DNA of 64,000 nt from Gimesia aquarii (GCF_007748195.1 NZ_CP037920.1:3287501-3351500); one strand, 5' to 3'; shown: positions 9,283 to 18,483, counted from the stretch's first letter. Notes: generated by a model not told the origin, from the letters alone. Translations and numbers: made by a program.

Positions 9283-10734
9283 TTACCGTTTTGTATTGCC
9301 AGTGTTAGACCTCGCCTTGATGGCTCTTGCTTCGGCTTCTGCATCGTACTTGTGATTGGGCCTGGTAGGGATGGGAGCACCCAAAGTTTTTTGCCATTGC
9401 TGAAGTGTTGCGAGTAATTGTCTGGTCACTTCTGGTTTTGAAGAACTCAGGTCATGCGTTTCACCAATGTCTTCTTTAAGGTTGTATAGTTCGAGTTGGT
9501 TGTCTTCAAAATATTGATGCAACTTCCAGGGGCCAGATCGGATTATGCTGCAGGGGCGAGTACGAAATAACGGGTCTCGCTGTTCTTTTGAGCCTGTGGA
9601 GGACTGCAGGTATGCTGGGAAATGCCAGTACAAGGGGCGCTTGTAAAAAGATTTCTTTGACCCATTCAGCAGTGGTACCAAACTCACTCCATCCGCCGGT
9701 TGACTGGAGGGCATGGAAGCACCACCGATCTCACAAATTGTCGGGTAAATGTCGACTCCAATAACGGGTTCGGCCGAACGCGTGCCTGACTTGACGACTC
9801 CCGGCCACTTAACAAAGAAGGGAACACGGATCCCGCCTTCGTAATACGTCCCTTTGTAGCCTCTCAACGGTTTCATGTCTGTCGCTCGTCTGTAACCTCC
9901 ATTGTCTGAGAAGAAGACGACAACTGTGTTGTCAACAAGTCCCAGTGTTTCCAGAGTGGCTTGAATCTTTCCAATACCATCATCAACAGATTGAATCATT
10001 GTCGCCATCGCGATATGACTATGAAGTTTACCGGTCTTTTTCGCTTTGTATTTCGCAACCAGTTCTTTCTTGGCGTTCAAAGGGGTATGCACTGCAAAGT
10101 GGGTCAGGTACAGCGCCCACCGTTTGTCTTTGTGCTTCTGAATGAACTTAACCGCTTCATCACTCAGGCGATCTGTTAAGTATTCACCTTGGGGTGCCTC
10201 CTTGAGACCTGGTACATTCTTGTGAGGTGGATAGTACCCCTTGGGGGGGCTTCCAGAATGGGTTCCCCCAATGTTGATGTCGAATCCGTAGGGAATCGGG
10301 TCGTCACTTAAGTGCCATTTACCCATGCTGGCTGTGGTGTAGCCTGCTTTTTGTAACTGATGAGCCCACGTGACAATCTTAGGGTCAAGTACGTCTTTAC
10401 CGGCAATGTGTTCCAGCTTTCGATGTTTTGCGTTTCCACGCGGGGACGTTCCAACATTGTAGATTTCGTGACGGGGTGTGTACTGACCAGACAACAGGCA
10501 GGCTCTAGCGGGAGCACAGTTGGCAGCGCAGGAATACGCATCACTGAAAACCATTCCTTCCGAAGCCAGACGATCCAGGTTTGGCGTTTCGTAGAAATCC
10601 GAACCCATATAACTGGTGTCTCGCCAGCCAAAATCGTCTAAAAAAATAAATAGAATGTTGGGCCGATCAGCGGCGGATGCTGATACAGGAGAGAAAATAG
10701 TAAAAAGCAGAATCAGATACAGGAATCGAATCAT
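9283..10734 (-). CDS. secreted sulfatase (type I, Cys-type)
   Basis: This 483-residue protein has a signal peptide ending near ASAA (residue 22). The metal-binding Asp pair is at 33-34, and the sulfatase signature is CAPAR at 73-77, whose Cys would be turned into formylglycine. Downstream are the usual GKWH, HTPL and FFSDNGG motifs of the alkaline-phosphatase superfamily. It should remove sulfate esters from polysaccharides outside the cytoplasm. It follows another sulfatase gene by about 40 bp in the same direction. No formylglycine-generating enzyme is encoded in the window, so maturation depends on a gene elsewhere. Confidence 0.92.
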   Translation of the reverse strand: MIRFLYLILLFTIFSPVSASAADRPNILFIFLDDFGWRDTSYMGSDFYETPNLDRLASEGMVFSDAYSCAANCAPARACLLSGQYTPRHEIYNVGTSPRGNAKHRKLEHIAGKDVLDPKIVTWAHQLQKAGYTTASMGKWHLSDDPIPYGFDINIGGTHSGSPPKGYYPPHKNVPGLKEAPQGEYLTDRLSDEAVKFIQKHKDKRWALYLTHFAVHTPLNAKKELVAKYKAKKTGKLHSHIAMATMIQSVDDGIGKIQATLETLGLVDNTVVVFFSDNGGYRRATDMKPLRGYKGTYYEGGIRVPFFVKWPGVVKSGTRSAEPVIGVDIYPTICEIGGASMPSSQPADGVSLVPLLNGSKKSFYKRPLYWHFPAYLQSSTGSKEQRDPLFRTRPCSIIRSGPWKLHQYFEDNQLELYNLKEDIGETHDLSSSKPEVTRQLLATLQQWQKTLGAPIPTRPNHKYDAEAEARAIKARSNTGNTKR

Positions 10735-10775
10735 GGTAAATCGCTTCGTAAGGAAAATGTGTGAAACAAACCCAC

Positions 10776-12119
10776 TTATTGAGTGTCCTGACCAGGCCAG
10801 TGCGGGCTGACTGTTCTGGCACCATCGAGCAAGTCTGCGAGCTTTCGAGCCAGTTCGGGATGTTGTGCGGCGAGATCCCTGGTTTCTTCAGGATCATTTG
10901 AAAGATCGTAGAGCTTTACCGGTTCTTTGAGACCGAAGCGAATTCCCTTCCAATGGTCCTTACGGATGGCTTGATGAAACGGATTGTGAAATTCCCAGTA
11001 AATATATTCCAGAGGTTTTTGTTTTTTGCCCATCAAAGTCGGTACGACGCTGACTCCATCGGTATCAGGGATATCCTGAACAGCAGCTAAATCACTGATG
11101 GTTGCCAGAATGTCGGTATGCGACCAGGCAAATTCACTCACACGTCCAGCAGGTACGTGATCCGGCCAGCGGACGATCATGGGGCAGCGAATTCCCCCTT
11201 CGTTCAGACTGCGTTTCGTTCCCTTAAACGGTCCGGCTGATTTCATCCGCGCGAGAAGTGGTTTGTTGGGGCCGTTATCTCCCGTAAAGAATACAATCGT
11301 GTTTTTGTCTAGATTCAGTTTTTTCAGCAGCGCAAAAAGTTCCCCCATATCTTTATCCAATCGAGTGACCATCGCTGCGTGAGTTTTTTCGTTCTTTGTC
11401 CATGCTCGATCCTCATAGGGGGCAAGCGAGGGCATTTCATATTTTCCATGGGGAAGCGTGACGGGAAGGTAGAGGAAGAAACGTTGATTTTGATTCTTTT
11501 CAACGAAATGAAGCGCTCGTTCCATGATGAGATCGTGGCTCCAGACCGCTTTCGATTTGCCTTTGTTCTCTGGTAGTGCCACATATTGATCTGTATCCCA
11601 CAAGCGGTCTGTGTAATAGTTGTGGGCATGCACCTGGTCGAGATAGCCATAAAATTCATCAAATCCATGTTTTGCTGGTGCTCCCGTGGTGTCGAAATCT
11701 CCGAGCCCCCACTTTCCAAAGCCTCCCGTCACGTAACCGGCCTTTTTCAGAACTGTCGCCACGGTGATATCTTCTGGTTTGAGCGGTACAAGCGGACGTT
11801 TGTAGTAGGGGCCTTTTCCCACTGAGGGACGATTATCACGTCTGGTGCAATGGCCAGAGTGCAGCCCCGTCATGAGTACACAACGTGTGGGCGCGCAAAC
11901 GGCAGAGCCACTATAGCAGTTTGTGAACCGCGTGCCTTCTGCAGCCATACGATCCAGATGAGGAGTTTGAATTAACCTGGAACCATAACAGCCAAGGTCG
12001 CCCCAACCCTGATCATCCGACATGACAAGTATGATGTTTGGGGGATCAGATTCAGTGGCTGATGTGAGATTACAGATACAAAATGCAATCAGGAAGTAAA
12101 CGTAGAAATCGTGTTTCAT
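10776..12119 (-). CDS. secreted arylsulfatase-like protein (type I, Cys-type)
   Basis: This protein of about 447 residues has a signal peptide (MKHDFYVYFLIAFCIC, then LTSA). The metal site is SDDQGWGDLG at 34-43, the signature is CAPTR at 75-79, and GKWG, FFTGDNGP and the C-terminal LYDLSNDPEE motif follow. This is the arylsulfatase A-like layout. I chose the ATG at 12119; an upstream TTG would add four residues before the signal. It lies between a transthyretin-like lipoprotein and the second sulfatase. The run of sulfatases behind an ECF sigma/FecR pair suggests polysaccharide-induced expression, which is inference. Confidence 0.92.
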   Translation of the reverse strand: MKHDFYVYFLIAFCICNLTSATESDPPNIILVMSDDQGWGDLGCYGSRLIQTPHLDRMAAEGTRFTNCYSGSAVCAPTRCVLMTGLHSGHCTRRDNRPSVGKGPYYKRPLVPLKPEDITVATVLKKAGYVTGGFGKWGLGDFDTTGAPAKHGFDEFYGYLDQVHAHNYYTDRLWDTDQYVALPENKGKSKAVWSHDLIMERALHFVEKNQNQRFFLYLPVTLPHGKYEMPSLAPYEDRAWTKNEKTHAAMVTRLDKDMGELFALLKKLNLDKNTIVFFTGDNGPNKPLLARMKSAGPFKGTKRSLNEGGIRCPMIVRWPDHVPAGRVSEFAWSHTDILATISDLAAVQDIPDTDGVSVVPTLMGKKQKPLEYIYWEFHNPFHQAIRKDHWKGIRFGLKEPVKLYDLSNDPEETRDLAAQHPELARKLADLLDGARTVSPHWPGQDTQ

Positions 12120-12186
12120 TAGATCACTCAAGAAAAAATGGATGAAAGAATCACGTTATGATTCAATGGCAAAATGGATATGATTG

Positions 12187-12636
12187 TTATTCAAAGTCTT
12201 CAAATTTCAAATTTTTGGGCTTAAAACCATCTGAATTTAAATCGAAATCGATCTCACTACCGCCTGATTCGACGATTGCATTCAGAGAAGATTCAATATT
12301 GTATTTCGGTGGAACACGTTCCGGTCTGGGGCGGTCATCTCCGACATCTTCGTTATAGACAAATTGCTTTGTTGAGATACGAACCGTGTGAGTGCCCAGT
12401 AGAGCGCCATCGAGGTCCGTTGTGTACTGGAGTCGGTAATATCCATTCGCATCTGTGTTTCCAATTGAAGGGCGGCCGGGCCCCGTCGGTTCAAATGAGA
12501 CGATTGCATCAGCCAACGGACTACCATCCATCATGACAGTACCCGTTACCCTTGCAACTTTCGGACCGCTATCACTACAGCCGGAAAAAAACAAAAGCAC
12601 ACACATTGTGATTGGAAGTACGCAACAAAGACGCAT
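12187..12636 (-). CDS. transthyretin-like (carboxypeptidase regulatory) lipoprotein
   Basis: This lipoprotein of about 149 residues has a hydrophobic signal followed by the lipobox FSGC. The mature part reads VTGTVMMDGSPLADAIVSFEP and then GNTDANGYYRL, which is the planctomycete carboxypeptidase-regulatory/transthyretin-like beta-sandwich. I chose the ATG at 12636 because GAGGAG lies 9 nt before it; an ATG at 12657 would put charged residues ahead of the signal. Such proteins commonly sit next to DUF1559 genes in planctomycetes, as here. Function is unknown; a cell-surface role is likely. Confidence 0.8.
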   Translation of the reverse strand: MRLCCVLPITMCVLLFFSGCSDSGPKVARVTGTVMMDGSPLADAIVSFEPTGPGRPSIGNTDANGYYRLQYTTDLDGALLGTHTVRISTKQFVYNEDVGDDRPRPERVPPKYNIESSLNAIVESGGSEIDFDLNSDGFKPKNLKFEDFE

Positions 12637-12681
12637 GGCTCGCTTCTCCTCATCCATTTATAGAACTAATGAAAGTAATAT

Positions 12682-12714
12682 AAAAAGTAGTCGCCTCGAA
12701 AGGCTGAGGCGACT
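12682..12714 (-). terminator. intrinsic terminator after the DUF1559 gene
   Basis: AGTCGCCTC and GAGGCGACT (12689-12697 and 12706-12714) form a perfect 9-bp stem with an 8-nt loop. On the minus strand it is followed by a T-rich run (complement of 12682-12686). It lies between the DUF1559 gene and the lipoprotein and sulfatase genes, so it would reduce read-through into them. Confidence 0.8.
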
Positions 12715-12733
12715 CTCGAAATGATCGCATTAT

Positions 12734-13723
12734 CTAGAAGTCACCGATGATATTTCCATCGTCGCGACCCATCAGGTTTTCCAGGAGACTATTTCGATTA
12801 TGCTGAGATTTGGCAGTATCTCCCTTGAAATCAATGTTTTCAGAAATAAATCGAACCGATCCATCAGCCATCGTGACTTGAACGCCGCCGACATGGAGAC
12901 TACTGATCGAAGTAGTACAGGAAACGAGGCTATTGATTCCTTGATTATTTCGCATATTGAACATCACATCGGAAAACCTCTGTCCTTTGTAAAGATTGGG
13001 GTAAGGGCTGCCCCCAATTCCCTGACGTCCTTGTGAACCGTACACGAGTGCCGAGTTGCAAAATCGTGTTGGATTCAATTTCCAGCAGCGTTCACTCAGC
13101 ATAATTGTGTTACTGGTACCATCGGTGATGTCACGGATTTTCACTTTGCTTGCGGGAGCGAAAATCCCATCAAATCCAGCGAAACCATCGACGCTTTCAG
13201 CAGCATCCACCTTACGAGCCCATGTTCCGGAATTTGATCCCACATAATTCGATGTTGCAATACGTCTATTATTTGTGTTACTCGCATTTCGGATTCCATT
13301 ACGTCTGTTATTCAGGTCCGGAGCGGTATCACTGGGACAGCGGAATGTAGGAACTGGTTGTTGCATGAGATCGTAAGTTGCTCCTGGTTCCAGTGCGTTG
13401 ATCATGGGCTGATTGCCAACGCCGAGCGTATTGTAATTGTTGGCCAAGTCGATATAGGGCATCACCATAGCAGACCACCCCCATGCGCCTCCTCTGTCCC
13501 TGTTGCCCTGATTGACACATCCAGGTGGGAATGTGCTAAAGACGTCATGGTAATTGTGCAAAGCCAGCCCCAATTGTTTGAGATTGTTTTTGCACTGAGA
13601 ACGACGTGCTGCTTCTCTGGCTTGCTGAACTGCAGGCAACAACAAAGCGATGAGAATTGCAATGATCGCGATGACCACCAGCAATTCGATGAGTGTAAAT
13701 CCGCGAATTCGATTTCTCTTCAT
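12734..13723 (-). CDS. DUF1559 protein with type IV prepilin-like N-terminus
   Basis: This 329-residue protein starts with a prepilin leader and helix ([20 protein letters not shown]), then the [15 protein letters not shown] segment and the DUF1559 body, ending in [16 protein letters not shown]. Members are found in large numbers in planctomycetes as pseudopilin-like surface proteins of unknown function; cleavage would occur before the Phe of GFTLIE. I chose the ATG at 13723 because a G-rich run lies just before it; a TTG five codons upstream is the only alternative. It follows the FecR-domain gene by about 60 bp and is followed by an intrinsic terminator. Confidence 0.92.
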   Translation of the reverse strand: MKRNRIRGFTLIELLVVIAIIAILIALLLPAVQQAREAARRSQCKNNLKQLGLALHNYHDVFSTFPPGCVNQGNRDRGGAWGWSAMVMPYIDLANNYNTLGVGNQPMINALEPGATYDLMQQPVPTFRCPSDTAPDLNNRRNGIRNASNTNNRRIATSNYVGSNSGTWARKVDAAESVDGFAGFDGIFAPASKVKIRDITDGTSNTIMLSERCWKLNPTRFCNSALVYGSQGRQGIGGSPYPNLYKGQRFSDVMFNMRNNQGINSLVSCTTSISSLHVGGVQVTMADGSVRFISENIDFKGDTAKSQHNRNSLLENLMGRDDGNIIGDF

Positions 13724-13781
13724 TTGATTCCCCCCCAAATAAGAAAATTAGAATAAAACAAGGGAATTCGATTCCCAACTA

Positions 13782-15152
13782 TTATTTACTTTGAATCAGC
13801 ACTCGAAATTGATCTCTTGCGAGCCTTAGTTTCAGTTTATATTCAAGCCGGCGGCGATCACCGGAGATGATGATTTCGTCATCACTCTCGAGTTCTGTTT
13901 TTCTGTATTTTGTTGCATTCGGATTTGTGTATTTCATATCGGGAATTCCGAGGAGGTTGTCGGTCGCTTTGAGCCCATCATCTTCTACAATCACCGCAAT
14001 AATCGGCTCTTCGAATTCAATGAAACCCGACACAGTACGCTCTTTTTTGGGACCGGAGTCTCCGTGGACTAAAAAACTATCGATTTTCTCCTCTACACTG
14101 TCTGGATTTGACAGGCTTTCCAGATCCAGCAAACTTTGTTCACTGAGATCGGTGATTACTTTCCGTAATTCCTCATCAACGGGGACTTCGCGTCCTTCAG
14201 GGATGAGAAAAACACGTTGTGTGTCTGTCAGTGCTCCCCGATCAACACTGGGGGGAGGATTGTGCAAATAAGCGGTTGTGGGACTTAAACTTTTGATTCC
14301 CTTAAACATCGATAAAGCGTCAGCGAATTTATCTGGTGCAAACGGAGTTTTACGAATGGTTGTGTTTGACATGTCGAACGCGACTGCTGAATTTTGCTCC
14401 ACCACTTGAGGCTCAGACTCCCAATTCTGCTTGACCACAGCAGCGGAGACGCGTCCTTTGATCACATGAGTTTGAGTCGCTCCCTCGTTGCCTATCTCGA
14501 CACCAAATTCTGTACCGAGATCAACGACTCGACCAGCGGGAGTTTCTACAGTAAACCCAATTGCTTCTTCAGGAACTTTCGCGACGAGCTGACCAGCACT
14601 AAGAATACAGCGATTCGGTTCGACCAGCTCGAGAATTGCAGGACCGCGCAATGCCACCATCACGCCATTCAAAAACTTCAGCCGCATTGTTCCGGAATCA
14701 AGGTCGATCACTTCATTATTGACTAACGTCTCACCTACTTGAAATGGAAGATCGATTCTTGAAGCGCCATAACCAACGGCATCTACGGTTGCAATGGGAA
14801 TATCTGGAACAACCGGTGGCACATCAGCCAGAGGTACCGGTGCTTTCTCGGGAGTCACCAGAGTTACGATTCCTACCATCGCGAATACACAAATGGCAAT
14901 TACAACCCAATACCCTGTGGCTTGACGCTTTGGATTTGAAGTTGCAGGGAGTGAAACTTCTACTGTCTCATCTTGATGGTGTACCCGTTGGAGTAACGAA
15001 TCTATTTCGATCAGGGCAATATAGTCAGATCGCGCACGCTCATCGACCAGGAGAATCTCTTCGAGACGCTTTGCCTGCTCCGAGGAGAGAGTCTGGTCAA
15101 GCATTGCCTGAAACAGAAAATCTAGTTCGAAATCTTCTTGAGGATTTGACAT
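13782..15152 (-). CDS. FecR-domain membrane protein (putative anti-sigma factor)
   Basis: This 456-residue protein has an N-terminal helical part that resembles anti-sigma N-domains (DFLFQAMLDQTLSSEQ, then RLEEILL), and a single membrane helix at about residues 78-98. A FecR-like beta domain follows, with the typical core RVVDLGTEFGVEI. The C-terminal third is acidic and unassigned. FecR proteins sense periplasmic signals and control a partner ECF sigma factor. The sigma gene lies 6 bp upstream, so the two are almost certainly co-transcribed and functionally linked. It precedes the DUF1559 gene and the sulfatases. Confidence 0.85.
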   Translation of the reverse strand: MSNPQEDFELDFLFQAMLDQTLSSEQAKRLEEILLVDERARSDYIALIEIDSLLQRVHHQDETVEVSLPATSNPKRQATGYWVVIAICVFAMVGIVTLVTPEKAPVPLADVPPVVPDIPIATVDAVGYGASRIDLPFQVGETLVNNEVIDLDSGTMRLKFLNGVMVALRGPAILELVEPNRCILSAGQLVAKVPEEAIGFTVETPAGRVVDLGTEFGVEIGNEGATQTHVIKGRVSAAVVKQNWESEPQVVEQNSAVAFDMSNTTIRKTPFAPDKFADALSMFKGIKSLSPTTAYLHNPPPSVDRGALTDTQRVFLIPEGREVPVDEELRKVITDLSEQSLLDLESLSNPDSVEEKIDSFLVHGDSGPKKERTVSGFIEFEEPIIAVIVEDDGLKATDNLLGIPDMKYTNPNATKYRKTELESDDEIIISGDRRRLEYKLKLRLARDQFRVLIQSK

Positions 15153-15158
15153 ATAAAA

Positions 15159-15686
15159 CTAACTATTTGCTGTGCGACGTACACAGTCCATCAGTGCCAG
15201 ACGAATACGATAAAGTAATGAGGATATTGTTTCTGCCGACCGTCCATTCAACTTTGCTATCGAAGACACGGACAGGTCTTCGTAGTACCGCTTACGAACC
15301 ATCGTTCGATGATTGGCTGGTAGTTTTTTAATGCACTCTTTCAAGCGTTCATTTCTTTCATCTACGCAAGCGGTCTCAGCGTCATATTCTGAGACTAGTT
15401 TTTCGATCAGTTCCCCACCAAAAAGTACCGGTTTTCGGTTTCGGTCCCGAATTTCGGAAAGGACGCAAAAATGGGCGATCCGTTTCGCCCAGGCTTCAAA
15501 ATCTGTACCGAATTTGAAAGTTGATGACTTACGCCACAAAACTAAATTTGCCTCCTGTAGTACGTCTTTCGCACGATTGTGCTGTCCCGACATTAACGTA
15601 AGTACGTACCGATACAGCACATCCTGCGAAGATGTTAAGAGCGTTACGAATTTTTCGGTTTCTTCAGGAGTCAAGACTCTACTCAC
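15159..15686 (-). CDS. ECF-type RNA polymerase sigma factor
   Basis: This 175-residue protein has a sigma region 2 (YRYVLTLMSGQHNRAKDVLQ) and a region 4 helix-turn-helix near the C-terminus (LSVSSIAKLNGRSAETISSL). It belongs to the short sigma-70 type common in Rhodopirellula-like planctomycetes. It directs RNA polymerase to a small set of promoters. It heads the run of FecR-domain, DUF1559, lipoprotein and sulfatase genes, so it is likely to be their activator. A concentric inverted repeat lies 11-53 nt upstream of its start. Confidence 0.9.
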   Translation of the reverse strand: MSRVLTPEETEKFVTLLTSSQDVLYRYVLTLMSGQHNRAKDVLQEANLVLWRKSSTFKFGTDFEAWAKRIAHFCVLSEIRDRNRKPVLFGGELIEKLVSEYDAETACVDERNERLKECIKKLPANHRTMVRKRYYEDLSVSSIAKLNGRSAETISSLLYRIRLALMDCVRRTANS

Positions 15687-15696
15687 GATAAATTGC

Positions 15697-15739
15697 CATG
15701 CCGCTTAAGCCATTATTAATAATTCCAAATTGCGGCATG
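15697..15739. promoter_or_regulatory. concentric inverted repeat upstream of ECF sigma gene
   Basis: CATGCCGC (15697-15704) and GCGGCATG (15732-15739) form a perfect 8-bp inverted repeat. A 12-bp palindrome ATTATTAATAAT (15712-15723) sits almost exactly at its centre. The structure lies directly upstream of the sigma gene start at 15686, where an operator or promoter element would be expected. No known operator family is recognised. Confidence 0.5.
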
Positions 15740-15941
15740 TCATGATGGGCTTTTTTGATAAATCTCAAAAAAAAGAAATTAACAGGAGTTAATCCTATGA
15801 ATGCATGCTGTTTATTAAAAAACAAGTCTATGACAAAGTGTGATCGATTTTGCTGATGGGAAATTTTTCTCGTGTTTGATTCTGTAACACAATATGACTA
15901 ATTCTGAGCGCATACGGTAATTTTTCAGACTCACAAACAAT

Positions 15942-15970
15942 AAAAAAACCCGACAGATCATACTGTCGGG
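15942..15970 (-). terminator. intrinsic terminator of the ceramidase-like gene
   Basis: CCCGACAG and CTGTCGGG (15949-15956 and 15963-15970) form a perfect 8-bp stem with a 6-nt loop. On the minus strand it is followed by seven T. It lies 40 bp after the stop of the ceramidase-like gene. Confidence 0.92.
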
Positions 15971-16009
15971 CTCAGAGGTTTTTTCTAATGATGAATTACG
16001 AAATGATCT

Positions 16010-18139
16010 TTATTTTGAGAGGGACTTCAATTCTTCAGCCGTCAATACACGGTCAAAAACAGCGATTTCGTCCAGACGTCCTTCCCAATTGGATTGATTG
16101 TCGGTTCGACCACCAAAGAAGAACTGCTCCAGGACAACGCCTTCTGTTCCAGGGACAGATTCCATTTCTATTTCCGGTTTGGTATTTCCATTGAGATAAA
16201 CTCGTACCATTTTTCCATCGCGCACCAAAGCTACATGATTCCAGGTCCAGCGTTCAATCGCAGTTTTACCTGCATGCAATTTACGATCTGCTCCGTTCAT
16301 ATAAACCAGCTTACCAGGGTGTTGTGTGCCTCCGACTCCTAAAAAGTCTCCATAGGCGGCAAGTCCATGATTGGGACCTTGTGAGAACATCCATCCGCTG
16401 ATTTCGCGTGCATCGAGGGGCATCCCGTTCCAGATCCAAAGTGATATGGAATAGTGGTCCTTCAAATCGTTGATCCGCGCCTGTAATCGATTACCGGCAA
16501 AATGGACAGCGCGGTTTGTTTCATCTCCTCCACAGAAGGATTTCGAACGGGGGCCTTCCAGAAAGTAGGCGATCGCCGGTTCATAGAACGCATCGCGTTG
16601 ATTGCCGGATGTGTCTCTTGCACGGGGACCGTTGAATTCATCGAGTCGCCAGTAAGCAACTGGTTTCGCAGCTAAGATTGTTTTGACCGCAGAGCCCTGG
16701 CTTTGCTGATAGAATCGCCGGTGTTGATTACACACTTTTTCCAAGAGTTGCAGATCAGATTCGACGATTTTGGGTTCGGCTAAGACTTCAAGACCAGCGG
16801 AGCGCGCCGCCCAGGTATTATACCCCCCCAACAGGTGTTGTTCCGGAGGAGGAATATAGCCATCACCACCATTGGCCAGTTCAATGACCATTGTATTAGC
16901 CAAGGGGCTTTGCAATTTTAATTTTAAACCAGTGAGTGCATATGTTTCATTGGGAGTGGTGGTAATGGCAATGTCGCCGATCCGCAGTGCCTGTGTGACG
17001 ACTTCTGTCGACTGCCGTTCGTGCAGAATGATTTGCTCCCTGGCGTAAACTTCTTCTGTGGTTTTGGGGAGACGATCACCAGTCTTCTTGACCACTTTTT
17101 GTGCCCATTCCAGGAGTTGTTGATTGGGAACGCGATAATTCAGTTGCATCCGTTGTTCTGCCATCTCAATATCAGCGTCTTTTCGATACTGAATCTTCTT
17201 GTAAACATCGGTCGTGATTTTAATCAGTCCTGCTGCATACTCATTGATATCATCGGTCACGGCCCATTGCTCTGTCGGTTTCGTGTAGTCACGGCGATAA
17301 ATATCACCACTACAACCGTGTGACATAATGGCAACAAAAGGAGGAGCGTCTTCACCAATATCTTTTCCAAGTTGGGTTTGTAAACCGTTGCAGTACAGAC
17401 CGAAATAGTCAGCACTCAAATCCCTGTCACCAAAATAATGCATCGAGAAATTGGCGAGTAATGCAATCGGTCGTCCATCTTTGGCCTGAAAAGAAATGAT
17501 GGAAAGGTCGGGATCTTCAGGCCCCGATTCGCCGGTAACATCTTCCCATTTCCTGCCTGCATGCATGTTCGCCCGAACTGTCGGGTTTCCAAACGGATCG
17601 TTGCTGATTCGATCAGGGCGTTTGATCCAACGACGCAGTGCTGTATACTCTGGCGCTTTACCTAAACCCCAGCCAACTTGTGCTGGTTCCAGATTGGCTT
17701 CCGCTTTGGCGATCGCATCAACAAGTTTACCTCTGAGGTAGGGGACATAGTCGGGATCCGCGCTGGTTCCCAGACAGGCCAGACTGGAAGGAGCCGTATG
17801 CGTATGCGTAGCTGAGATCAGCATATGATCGGCTCGAATTTTGGTTCGTTGCGCTGCCAGCGTTTTGACTTCATCCAGTAAAGGGCGGGGCAGCATACAG
17901 CTATCGACGACGACAATCGCCAGCCGATCCTCACCATCGGCGACAACAATCGCCCGGGCGTTGACTTTGGTTTTGACTTTTTTCACACTCCGACTAACCA
18001 TGCTGCCATTAACCAGTACAGGGAATTTGGTGGGTGTCACGTCAACAATCGTGGCACCGACTTTAAGTTCTGCAATTAATTGAGAGGGAAGAAAAAACGT
18101 CAGGCAGGAGAGCAGGAGGGTCGCGAAAGCCGGTTTCAT
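16010..18139 (-). CDS. secreted neutral ceramidase-like protein with LamG C-terminus
   Basis: This 709-residue protein has a signal peptide (residues 1-23). A neutral/alkaline ceramidase N-terminal-like domain follows, with LKVGATIVDVTP, VVVDSCMLPR, the HTHTAPS metal motif and SHGCSGDIYRRDY. A C-terminal concanavalin/LamG jelly-roll is seen at about residues 495-705 (AYWRLDEFNG, then ISLWIWNG and LDEIAVFDRVLT). In planctomycetes this family is often annotated as neutral/alkaline non-lysosomal ceramidase, but the true substrate is not established. It should act outside the cytoplasm, with LamG perhaps binding glycans. It has its own strong terminator and appears monocistronic. Confidence 0.82.
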   Translation of the reverse strand: MKPAFATLLLSCLTFFLPSQLIAELKVGATIVDVTPTKFPVLVNGSMVSRSVKKVKTKVNARAIVVADGEDRLAIVVVDSCMLPRPLLDEVKTLAAQRTKIRADHMLISATHTHTAPSSLACLGTSADPDYVPYLRGKLVDAIAKAEANLEPAQVGWGLGKAPEYTALRRWIKRPDRISNDPFGNPTVRANMHAGRKWEDVTGESGPEDPDLSIISFQAKDGRPIALLANFSMHYFGDRDLSADYFGLYCNGLQTQLGKDIGEDAPPFVAIMSHGCSGDIYRRDYTKPTEQWAVTDDINEYAAGLIKITTDVYKKIQYRKDADIEMAEQRMQLNYRVPNQQLLEWAQKVVKKTGDRLPKTTEEVYAREQIILHERQSTEVVTQALRIGDIAITTTPNETYALTGLKLKLQSPLANTMVIELANGGDGYIPPPEQHLLGGYNTWAARSAGLEVLAEPKIVESDLQLLEKVCNQHRRFYQQSQGSAVKTILAAKPVAYWRLDEFNGPRARDTSGNQRDAFYEPAIAYFLEGPRSKSFCGGDETNRAVHFAGNRLQARINDLKDHYSISLWIWNGMPLDAREISGWMFSQGPNHGLAAYGDFLGVGGTQHPGKLVYMNGADRKLHAGKTAIERWTWNHVALVRDGKMVRVYLNGNTKPEIEMESVPGTEGVVLEQFFFGGRTDNQSNWEGRLDEIAVFDRVLTAEELKSLSK

Positions 18140-18293
18140 CTGAGGAGATCCTTATTGAATGTCAGCTAACTTTGAGGTTGGAAAAATGTCACTATATCTT
18201 GAATATAGCCGCTCTCTGGGAAGAAAGATACCGAAATAATTAGAGTTATTAATTAAAAAAATGGGGTCAAATAAGAGCCAGTTTCAGAGGGGA

Positions 18294-18394
18294 TTGGCCA
18301 CTCGTACTTTCCTGATTTGTGGTTAACAAATAGGAATAAGTTCTACCACGAAATACACGAAACTCACGAAAAAATTGAGAATTCGAGTGGCCAA
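18294..18394. repeat. 11-bp inverted repeat TTGGCCACTCG
   Basis: TTGGCCACTCG at 18294-18304 returns as its exact reverse complement at 18384-18394. It interlocks with the larger imperfect repeat at 18343-18483. Confidence 0.7.
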
Positions 18395-18483
18395 TTATTA
18401 TTGAGCGTGGCACTATCAGTGCGATTTGAATGAGCTTCTTGGAAACGAAATATATTCGTGTTTTTTCTTGTATTTCGTGGTTA
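18343..18483. repeat. imperfect inverted repeat with CCACGAAATAC cores
   Basis: The arm starting TACCACGAAATACACGAAA (near 18344) returns as its near reverse complement ending in TTGTATTTCGTGGTTA at about 18468-18483, with about 30 bp on each side. Similar CCACGAA-rich palindromes occur between genes in several bacterial groups as dispersed repeats (recalled knowledge). The function here is unknown. Confidence 0.65.

Larger units (their letters stand above)
15687..16009. other. intergenic region upstream of sigma gene
   Basis: About 320 bp holding the concentric inverted repeat next to the sigma gene and the terminator of the ceramidase-like gene at its right edge. The rest is AT-rich with no supported gene; the sigma operon promoter should lie here. 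Confidence 0.5.

Noticed and set aside
14744-15331. 195-codon plus-strand frame over the FecR and sigma genes
   Set aside because: It runs across two well-supported minus-strand genes and has no recognisable fold or start signal.
18408-18417. TGGCAC...GTGC similarity to a sigma-54 promoter
   Set aside because: The -12 element deviates from TTGC and the site is part of inverted repeats; no gene start lies at the right distance.
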